A stretch of DNA of 15,656 nt from an uncultured Flavobacteriales bacterium (lineage in GTDB: Bacteria; Bacteroidota; Bacteroidia; Flavobacteriales; Crocinitomicaceae), in NCBI GenBank assembly GCA_946886545.1, contig CAMPIU010000020.1, positions 1 through 15,656 on the forward strand. Direction: 5' to 3'. The notes under the pieces were generated by a model. That model searched no databases, was not told the origin of the DNA, and saw only the letters and a list, made by a program, of their open reading frames with translations. Shown here in pieces: positions 8,404 through 13,393 of this stretch (positions are counted from its first letter, which is position 1; the number at the start of each line of letters is the position of its first letter). The position numbers and the translations under genes were made by a program.

Positions 8404-8470
8404 CTATGTGCCCTATGCAGCTATGTGGTTTTATTATCCAACCACAATAGAACACATAGTTCACATAACT
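8404..8470. repeat. CTATGTG-unit imperfect inverted repeat
   Basis: The left side reads CTATGTG (8404), CTATGCAG (8413), then CTATGTGGTT (8421). The right side, on the opposite strand, reads GTTATGTGAA, CTATGTGTT, CTATTGTGGTT. The two halves therefore form a mirrored set of the same short unit around TTATTATCC (8431-8439). The innermost stem is GTGGTT (8425-8430) with AACCAC (8440-8445). I recall similar short (C)TNTGTG-GTT phrases between genes in flavobacterial genomes, so a dispersed REP-like element is possible. It could also fold in RNA. Confidence 0.45.
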
Positions 8471-8489
8471 TTTCATTAGGACAATAAAA

Positions 8490-8519
8490 AATCACATCCG
8501 CCATAACGAATGTGATTTC
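8490..8519 (-). terminator. Hairpin with U-run on the minus strand
   Basis: The stem is AAATCACAT (8490-8498) with ATGTGATTT (8511-8519), 9 bp, loop of 12. Read on the minus strand, the stem is followed by further Ts (8487-8489), giving an intrinsic-terminator shape. It lies about 85 bp beyond the main metK terminator, so it may act as a backup. The plus strand has no T-run after the stem, so it is not a good terminator for the helicase. Confidence 0.4.
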
Positions 8520-8604
8520 ACCAAACTACCAGTAACCACTCGTCATTCAACCAACTCAAATGACTTTGTCCTCCAATAGAATACAATAACATCAAAAAGT
8601 AACA

Positions 8605-8644
8605 AAAAACCCCGAAGCAGATATTACATCACTTCGGGGTTTTT
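8605..8644 (-). terminator. Strong intrinsic terminator of metK (bidirectional shape)
   Basis: The perfect 13-bp stem AAAAACCCCGAAG (8605-8617) pairs with CTTCGGGGTTTTT (8632-8644) around a 14-nt loop. The GC core is flanked by an A-run on one side and a T-run on the other, so it forms a Rho-independent terminator in both directions. It begins 23 bp past the metK stop codon and would also stop any transcription running through from the helicase gene. Confidence 0.9.
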
Positions 8645-8667
8645 AATTATTATTCGGTTGCTGTTTC

Positions 8668-9948
8668 TTATAAAGAGAAAGCAGCTTTTACTTTATCTAC
8701 GAAATCTAATTTTTCCCATGTAAACAATTCAACCTCTTTCACAACTTGTGATCCGTCAGGAGCGCTGAATGTTTTCTTTACTACTTCGTTCTTACGCCCC
8801 ATGTGTCCGTAAGCAGCAGTTTCAGAATAAATCGGGTTTCTCAATTTCAAACGTTGTTCGATAGCATAAGGACGCATATCGAAGATCTCCGCACATTTCT
8901 TAGCGATTTCTCCGTCTGTCAGGTTTGATTTAGACGTTCCGTAAGTATTGATGAACAAACCACAAGGCTTAGCAACACCAATTGCATAAGAAACCTGTAC
9001 CAAAACCTCATCACACAAACCTGCAGCCACTAAATTCTTAGCGATATGACGTGTTGCGTATGCAGCAGAACGGTCTACTTTAGAAGGATCTTTTCCAGAG
9101 AATGCACCACCACCGTGAGCACCTTTTCCACCGTAAGTATCTACGATAATTTTACGACCTGTCAAACCGGTATCTCCGTGCGGTCCTCCGATAACGAATT
9201 TCCCTGTTGGATTGATATGGTAAGTGATCTGATCGTTGAACAAAGCTTGCAATTCCGGTTTCAATTTCGCTTTTACACGAGGAATTACGATGCTGATGAT
9301 ATCCTCTTTGATTTTTTTCAACATGTCTGCTTCTGCTCCGAAATCATCGTGTTGTGTAGAAACTACGATTGAATCGATGCGTTGCGGAACATTGTCATCA
9401 GAATACTCGATAGTTACCTGGGATTTTGCATCCGGACGCAAATAACCAATGATATGAGATTCATTATTACGAATTTTAGACAATTCCTGTAGGATATTGT
9501 GTGCCAAATCCAAAGCCAATGGCATATAATTATCCGTTTCTTTCGTTGCATAACCAAACATCATCCCTTGGTCACCGGCTCCCTGAGCTTCAGCTTTTGC
9601 TTCGAAATCATCGTTTGAAACTTTACGGTCAACACCTTGATTGATATCCGATGACTGATCGTGAATAGCAGAAAGAATCCCGCAAGAGTTCGCTTCAAAC
9701 ATGTATTCAGACTTCGTGTAACCAATTTTACGAATTACTTCGCGGGCAATTGACTGAACATCCAAATACGTATTTGTTTTTACCTCACCAGCCAAGACAA
9801 CCTGACCTGTTGTTACTAAGGTTTCGCAAGCAACTTTCGACGTAGGGTCAAAAGCCATGAAATTATCTATTAGTGCGTCGGAAATCTGATCCGCTACTTT
9901 ATCAGGGTGTCCTTCAGAAACAGATTCAGAGGTAAACAAATATGACAT
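8668..9948 (-). CDS. metK: S-adenosylmethionine synthetase
   Basis: This cytoplasmic enzyme makes S-adenosylmethionine from methionine and ATP, releasing phosphate and diphosphate, and supplies the cell's methyl donor. The 426 residues are complete; the length is longer than the E. coli enzyme (384) but usual for Bacteroidota. Hallmarks are [15 protein letters not shown] (11-25) at the N-terminus, the ATP-binding signature [12 protein letters not shown] (123-134), the glycine-rich phosphate loop [13 protein letters not shown] (254-266), and [19 protein letters not shown] (279-297). The ATG at 9948 is preceded by AAGGA at 9951-9955 on the minus strand, with an unusually short spacing of 2 nt. 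A near-consensus -7 box at 9977-9984 would leave a leader of only about 20-30 nt, too short for a SAM riboswitch, so that type of feedback control is not evident. A strong terminator follows. The gene stands alone. Confidence 0.98.
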   Translation of the reverse strand: MSYLFTSESVSEGHPDKVADQISDALIDNFMAFDPTSKVACETLVTTGQVVLAGEVKTNTYLDVQSIAREVIRKIGYTKSEYMFEANSCGILSAIHDQSSDINQGVDRKVSNDDFEAKAEAQGAGDQGMMFGYATKETDNYMPLALDLAHNILQELSKIRNNESHIIGYLRPDAKSQVTIEYSDDNVPQRIDSIVVSTQHDDFGAEADMLKKIKEDIISIVIPRVKAKLKPELQALFNDQITYHINPTGKFVIGGPHGDTGLTGRKIIVDTYGGKGAHGGGAFSGKDPSKVDRSAAYATRHIAKNLVAAGLCDEVLVQVSYAIGVAKPCGLFINTYGTSKSNLTDGEIAKKCAEIFDMRPYAIEQRLKLRNPIYSETAAYGHMGRKNEVVKKTFSAPDGSQVVKEVELFTWEKLDFVDKVKAAFSL

Positions 9949-9976
9949 AGTCCTTGATTATAAAATTTATTGGGTG

Positions 9977-9984
9977 CGAAATTA
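9977..9984 (-). promoter_or_regulatory. Probable -7 element of metK
   Basis: On the minus strand this reads TAATTTCG, one mismatch from TAnnTTTG, located 28 bp upstream of the metK ATG. A C/T-rich tract (plus-strand A-run at 9989-9996) precedes it in place of a clear -33 TTG. The short leader it implies argues against a riboswitch. Confidence 0.45.
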
Positions 9985-10030
9985 GTGAAAAAAAAGAAAT
10001 TGAATCGCGAATGTTGAAAAAACAGATGTT

Positions 10031-10060
10031 ACTATTCTATTAAATTAATAGAACAATAGT
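10031..10060. promoter_or_regulatory. Nested palindrome between divergent metK and HD-hydrolase promoters
   Basis: The inner inverted repeat TTCTATTAA-A-TTAATAGAA (10035-10053) is perfect, 9 bp per arm. An outer ACTATT (10031-10036) and AATAGT (10055-10060) add a second pair of arms that re-uses the same CTATT word. It lies between the two predicted promoters, a position typical of an operator. A related sequence, ATTCTATTAA followed by AATAGA, recurs at 10785-10802. The regulatory role is inferred only from symmetry and position. Confidence 0.4.
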
Positions 10061-10120
10061 CCTGCACCACTTTTCTAATCAGTTTCAGACTCCTTAATAT
10101 ATCAACTGCCAATAATACCC

Positions 10121-10128
10121 TAACTTTG
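10121..10128 (+). promoter_or_regulatory. Bacteroidota -7 element of the HD hydrolase gene
   Basis: TAACTTTG exactly matches TAnnTTTG. It lies 22 bp before the ATG at 10151, with a purine-rich AAAAGAAG tract at 10137-10144 that may serve as the ribosome-binding site. The -33 region (about 10096-10101) has no clear TTG. Confidence 0.6.
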
Positions 10129-10150
10129 CAATTCACAAAAGAAGATCCGA

Positions 10151-10744
10151 ATGCATTCAGACAAACTGGCAAAACAAATTGATTTTATCAAAGAGATTGA
10201 CAAGGTCAAATACATTCAGCGAAAAACAAAACTGTTTAACAGCGACCGAAATGAAAACGATGCGGAACACAGCTGGCATTTGGCACTAATGGCATTGGTA
10301 CTGGCTGAACATTCCAATGAGCAGATCGACATTCTGAAAGTAATTAAAATGGTTTTGATCCATGATATTGTGGAGATAGACGCAGGAGACACTTTTATTT
10401 ACGATTCTCAGAAAAACCATTCGAACACAGACGAAGAAAGACTGGCGGCACAGCGGATATTTGGCTTACTTCCACAGGAACAAAGGGATGAACTCATTGC
10501 GATCTGGGAAGAATTTGAAGCCGGAGAAAGCAGCGAGGCAAAATTTGCCCGGTCAATGGACAGATTGGAGCCCTTGCTTCAAAACACCTCGAATAAAGGT
10601 GGTACCTGGAATGAATTCGGAGTCAATTACGATAAAGTGTACGAAAAGAAGCAAATCATTAAAGAAGGATCTGATACTCTCTGGAACTTTGCTGAAGGAT
10701 TAATCAATGAGAGTGTGGAAAAAGGGATTTTGAAGAAAGATTAA
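10151..10744 (+). CDS. HD-domain hydrolase, YfbR-like 5'-nucleotidase family
   Basis: This is a 197-residue soluble metal-dependent phosphohydrolase of the HD_3 type, the family that includes E. coli YfbR, which dephosphorylates deoxynucleoside 5'-monophosphates. The metal ligands are visible: His40 within DAEHSWHLALMAL, the His71-Asp72 pair in IHDIVEIDAGDTF, and Asp137 in SMDRLEPLLQN. Glu75, and Asp80 in the AGD motif, are also typical. The protein spans the whole usual domain with little else. It is divergent from metK, with its own exact -7 element and a palindrome in between. The substrate cannot be read from sequence; a nucleotide-pool or house-cleaning role is the family expectation. 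There is no partner gene close downstream: 210 bp follow before the next start. Confidence 0.85.
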   Translation: MHSDKLAKQIDFIKEIDKVKYIQRKTKLFNSDRNENDAEHSWHLALMALVLAEHSNEQIDILKVIKMVLIHDIVEIDAGDTFIYDSQKNHSNTDEERLAAQRIFGLLPQEQRDELIAIWEEFEAGESSEAKFARSMDRLEPLLQNTSNKGGTWNEFGVNYDKVYEKKQIIKEGSDTLWNFAEGLINESVEKGILKKD

Positions 10745-10785
10745 TATCAAATGATCCGTAAACATTATAAAAACAGACCTTAAGA

Positions 10786-10802
10786 TTCTATTAATCAATA
10801 GA
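10786..10802. repeat. Small palindrome related to the metK-upstream one
   Basis: TCTATT-AATC-AATAGA (10787-10802) is an inverted repeat. Together with the preceding bases it shares the 10-bp word ATTCTATTAA with 10034-10043. The two copies flank the HD hydrolase gene, one upstream and one downstream. The AT-rich stem is weak and has no T-run, so it is a poor terminator. It may be a second binding site for the same factor. Confidence 0.25.
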
Positions 10803-10954
10803 CAACGCACCAGGAATGTTTTTTCTCCCGGGATCACACCGTTCACATCATTATTAAAACAATTGGTCAGAAATCACTCGTTGACTAGAACAGTAATTGA
10901 TATATTTAGTTCAAGCCCCATTTTCAACTGCACAACTAAATACGTGAACAAAAA

Positions 10955-11368
10955 ATGACTCAAACAACAAAAAAATTATTGAAAATAACTTTCGTAGCAG
11001 ATGCCATTATCGCAATTGGATTTGGGTTGTATTCCTTGTTATTTCCCCATGAAACCTATGGAACGATCATCTCCATTCCGGAAACAGGCGCATCAGCTTT
11101 CCTGGGAATACTTTCCAGTTTGTCGTTGTTTTACGTTCTGATCGGGTTAACTTGCCTTATCGGGCTTAAATCACCATTTCCCATTGCTATTTGGATTGGT
11201 CTGTTAATGGTCGTCCGGCATATACTTGAAATGATCCTGAAGATTTTTGATATCGGCAAAGAATGGGTGATCGGAAACCCTTATCCGGATATCATTATCC
11301 ATTCTGTTTTTATTTTCGTGTATCTTTTGGCAATCTATCTCACTTACAGGAAGATAAAAAAGCTTTAA
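10955..11368 (+). CDS. Four-helix integral membrane protein of unknown function
   Basis: I do not recognise this 137-residue protein. Hydrophobicity shows four membrane helices at about 9-30, 47-71, 75-98 and 111-131, with short loops and basic ends (K6, K7 and Y-R-K-I-K-K-L at the C-terminus), so both termini are predicted to be cytoplasmic. A charged loop between helices 3 and 4 carries IGKEWVIGNPYPD. No catalytic motif is visible. The start is ATG at 10955, preceded by an A-rich tract. A TATATTTA sequence at 10901-10908, one base from the -7 consensus, may be its promoter. Only 3 bp separate its stop from the next ATG, so the two genes are very likely translated from one message and may work together. 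Confidence 0.75.
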   Translation: MTQTTKKLLKITFVADAIIAIGFGLYSLLFPHETYGTIISIPETGASAFLGILSSLSLFYVLIGLTCLIGLKSPFPIAIWIGLLMVVRHILEMILKIFDIGKEWVIGNPYPDIIIHSVFIFVYLLAIYLTYRKIKKL

Positions 11369-11371
11369 AAA

Positions 11372-11827
11372 ATGACAACTATTGATCGTGCAGATTGGCA
11401 TTACAGTGGAGACTTCCCAAACAAATTACCGAAAAAAAATGGTGGAACGCATATTGGAATGTACCTGCACTGGATCATTGACAATGATCTTATGGGAGAA
11501 ATGCTTCTTGAGAACGCTGCCGGTGGAATCCAGGATGTAAAATCCGGAAAAATATCAGGCAGGGACTTCCTGTTTGAATATTGTGATGAAAAATTCACGG
11601 AAGACTTTTTAAATGAAGAAGGACTGGAATTTACAAGGCGCTATTATAAACGTCGCGGAATTTACATGTACGACTATCAGGAGCTATTGGGAAAGAACTA
11701 TGATTCGCTCTATGAAATACCTGACACCAGAGAAAATTACAAACTAATAGCTGCTAAAATCACCAAAGAATTTGACAGGTGGAAATCAAGAGGAGCAAAA
11801 AAGAGTTGGCAGTTTTGGAAAAAATAA
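11372..11827 (+). CDS. Small soluble protein of unknown function (DRADWHYSGDFP family)
   Basis: The 151-residue protein has no signal peptide or membrane segment, so it is probably cytoplasmic. The N-terminus DRADWHYSGDFP (5-16), followed by THIGMYLHW (26-34), matches a family of uncharacterised bacterial proteins that I recall under a DUF name (possibly DUF7832); I am not certain of the accession. The middle is acidic (FLFEYCDEKFTEDFLNEEG, 67-84) and the C-terminus is basic and tryptophan-containing (KKSWQFWKK, 143-151). The conserved W, H and D residues could form a site, but no catalytic role is known to me. The start lies 3 bp after the stop of the membrane protein, which suggests translational coupling. 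The histidine kinase gene follows after 24 bp, so this pair may be read through into the two-component genes. Confidence 0.8.
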   Translation: MTTIDRADWHYSGDFPNKLPKKNGGTHIGMYLHWIIDNDLMGEMLLENAAGGIQDVKSGKISGRDFLFEYCDEKFTEDFLNEEGLEFTRRYYKRRGIYMYDYQELLGKNYDSLYEIPDTRENYKLIAAKITKEFDRWKSRGAKKSWQFWKK

Positions 11828-11833
11828 AATCCT

Positions 11834-11841
11834 TACCTTCG
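11834..11841 (+). promoter_or_regulatory. Possible -7 element of the histidine kinase gene
   Basis: TACCTTCG differs from TAnnTTTG at one base and lies 10 bp before the kinase ATG, so transcription would start almost at the start codon. It is plausible but weak. The kinase could equally be transcribed from the upstream pair. Confidence 0.3.
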
Positions 11842-11851
11842 ATCTGTAATT

Positions 11852-12577
11852 ATGTTTCAGATCCTGCTTTTCATTATTTCTGTTCTTGCTTTAGCACTGA
11901 TGGTCTATTGCAGGATTCTGTATTTGAAATTGAAGGAATCGCGGAAAAGCAACACCGAACTTTCAGACAAGAATCACGAACTGAATGCGCTCGTGCATAC
12001 GAATGAACTGAGCTCGATCCGCTATAAATTAAATCCGCACCTGTTTAAAAACGCACTGAATTCCATTCAATCTCACGCGTATCAAACATATTATTCAATG
12101 GATAAACTTTCGGGAGTCCTGGATTACATTTTGTACGAAAGCGACCAGCCTTTGGTGAGTTTGCGGGAAGAAATGGATTTTGCGGCGAATTTCATTGAAA
12201 TTAATCGCTTGAAACTAAGTCCACTGTTTGATCTGCGTATTCGCAACACCATCAATTTACAGGACGAACGGATCAGTAATTTGAAAATCCTGCCACTGAT
12301 TACCGTCGACTTAATCGAGAACGCATTCAAACATACCGACTTTCAAAAGAGCGAATCCTTTATTTCCATTCATTTGGAAATCGTAAATAATGAGTTTGTT
12401 CTCGAGGTCAGTAACCGCATTTCGGAAAGCACTCCAATGAAAAAGGAACGCAGCGGCTTGGGGATCAAAAACCTGGAAGAGCGTTTGGAAATCGCTTATC
12501 CGAATGCATACGAACTCTCTCTGAAAAATGAGAAACCGTTATTTCATGCCCGGCTCAAATTGAAACTCAATGGATAG
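11852..12577 (+). CDS. LytS-family sensor histidine kinase
   Basis: This is a 241-residue membrane-anchored histidine kinase of the His_kinase (PF06580) type. One hydrophobic segment (about 3-24) is followed by a charged, probably coiled-coil linker (25-55). The phosphoacceptor motif LNPHLFKNALNSI (60-72) has His63 as the likely phosphorylated residue; the usual form is NPHFLFN, so the order of hydrophobic residues is altered. The ATP-binding N-box is LIENAFKH (154-161, Asn157) and the G-box is SGLGIKNL (201-208). There is no extracellular sensor domain and only one membrane helix, so the signal must come from the membrane segment, the linker or a partner protein. The final codons overlap the response regulator gene by 8 bp, so the two are translationally coupled. 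The candidate promoter at 11834 is weak. Confidence 0.9.
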   Translation: MFQILLFIISVLALALMVYCRILYLKLKESRKSNTELSDKNHELNALVHTNELSSIRYKLNPHLFKNALNSIQSHAYQTYYSMDKLSGVLDYILYESDQPLVSLREEMDFAANFIEINRLKLSPLFDLRIRNTINLQDERISNLKILPLITVDLIENAFKHTDFQKSESFISIHLEIVNNEFVLEVSNRISESTPMKKERSGLGIKNLEERLEIAYPNAYELSLKNEKPLFHARLKLKLNG

Positions 12578-13289
12578 ATCAATGCTCCGTGTAGTTCTTC
12601 TGGATGATGAATTGCTGGCACTCGGCTACTTGAGAACTTTGTGTGAAGGCATTCCGGATATTGAGGTAGTGAAAGCCTTTGATAATCCCCTTCTGTTTTT
12701 ATCTGAAGTTTCCGGTCTTTCATTCGATTTTTGCATTTCCGACATCATAATGCCAAATCTTAGCGGCTTGGAAGTTGCCGAAAAACTCGATTCAAAACCG
12801 ATTATTTTTACAACTGCACACAACGAATACGCTGCAGATGCTTTTGATATCGAAGCTATTGATTACCTGAGAAAACCGGTACAAAAAGAACGCTTGGAAC
12901 GGGCTATTGAAAAAGTTCGCACACGAATCGACCAGACCAAAAATAAAGCTGTCTGGACAGTAAATACCAATAAAGGAAAATTCACCATCCGGCTTTCAAA
13001 GATTGTAAGTTTCTCATCAGACACCTACGACAGAAGAGATAAACTACTGCGTTTGGAAAATGGGGATGAATTGGTCGTAAAGAATAAATCCTTTGATCAA
13101 CTGCTGCAGGAACTGGATACAATTAATTTTATTCGCATTTCAAAATCCGAATTACTTTCAAAAGCATTTATCCAGGGATATCACGGTGATATTGTTTTGA
13201 GCAAACTCCGGAACAAAGAAGGAAAATACCTGGAATTCGGTTTGAGCGAAAACTACCGCAAGACTTTTTTAGAAGCCTTCAATAAATAA
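12570..13289 (+). CDS. LytTR-family response regulator
   Basis: This is a 239-residue two-component transcription regulator. The receiver domain (about 6-118) shows the acidic pair Asp12-Asp13 in LLDDE, the phosphoacceptor Asp58 in ISDIIMPNLSG, Thr82 in FTTAHNEYA, and Lys102 in YLRKPV. The LytTR DNA-binding domain (about 135-237) has the usual RLSKIVSFSS opening and FIRISKSELLSKAFIQGY (187-204). In most members the latter reads F-x-R-x-H-r-S-x-x-V-N, so the common His is Ser here and the Asn region differs, which may change DNA preference. The start ATG at 12570 overlaps the kinase stop (ATGGATAG). ATG 12582 is an alternative, starting directly before the first strand. Phosphorylation by the upstream kinase is strongly implied. 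A 21-bp-period direct repeat just downstream, before the antiporter, is a candidate target. Confidence 0.92.
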   Translation: MDRSMLRVVLLDDELLALGYLRTLCEGIPDIEVVKAFDNPLLFLSEVSGLSFDFCISDIIMPNLSGLEVAEKLDSKPIIFTTAHNEYAADAFDIEAIDYLRKPVQKERLERAIEKVRTRIDQTKNKAVWTVNTNKGKFTIRLSKIVSFSSDTYDRRDKLLRLENGDELVVKNKSFDQLLQELDTINFIRISKSELLSKAFIQGYHGDIVLSKLRNKEGKYLEFGLSENYRKTFLEAFNK

Positions 13290-13301
13290 GTAAACAGAAC
13301 T

Positions 13302-13331
13302 TAGTACAATTAAAACGGGTTTCAGTACATT
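13302..13331 (+). promoter_or_regulatory. Candidate LytTR direct-repeat operator
   Basis: TAGTACAAT at 13302-13310 and CAGTACATT at 13323-13331 share AGTACA and repeat with a 21-bp period. LytTR dimers typically bind two direct 9-bp repeats about 12 bp apart, giving the same 21-bp period. In the 9-mer register one base earlier, the second copy TCAGTACAT (13322-13330) agrees with the published LytTR half-site [TA][AC][CA]GTTN[AG][TG] at all but one position; the first copy TTAGTACAA fits less well. The site lies upstream of the antiporter -7 box, where an activator would bind. This is inference from spacing and location. Confidence 0.45.
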
Positions 13332-13369
13332 CTTAAAAACAGCTTGTTTCCTTTCCTGTTTTACCGGCT

Positions 13370-13377
13370 TATTTTTG
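13370..13377 (+). promoter_or_regulatory. Bacteroidota -7 element of the antiporter gene
   Basis: TATTTTTG matches TAnnTTTG exactly and lies 16 bp before the ATG at 13394. A TTG at 13344-13346 could be the -33 element, though the 23-bp spacer is slightly long. A weak -33 contact would fit a promoter that needs an activator. Confidence 0.5.
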
Positions 13378-13393
13378 CTGAAAATTCAAAACT

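Larger units (their letters stand above)
8338..8667. other. Convergent intergenic region between helicase and metK
   Basis: No credible gene is present in these 330 bp. They separate two convergent genes and hold, in order: a perfect 7-bp stem with a 3-nt loop at 8368-8384 (ACTCTAA-ATC-TTAGAGT, no T-run); a CTATGTG-rich inverted repeat at 8404-8470; a 9-bp stem hairpin at 8490-8519; and the strong bidirectional terminator at 8605-8644. The phrase TCCGC(C)ATAACGAAT occurs twice, at 8384-8397 and 8498-8512. The stem at 8368-8384 could weakly end helicase transcription. Confidence 0.6.

Noticed and set aside
8404..8470. The CTATGTG units as a short CRISPR array.
   Set aside because: The units are only 7-10 bp, spaced by 1-2 bp, and arranged in inverted orientation, with no spacers or cas genes nearby.
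9949..10020. A SAM riboswitch in the metK leader.
   Set aside because: The likely -7 box leaves a leader of only about 20-30 nt, and no SAM riboswitch-like stem or core sequence was seen.
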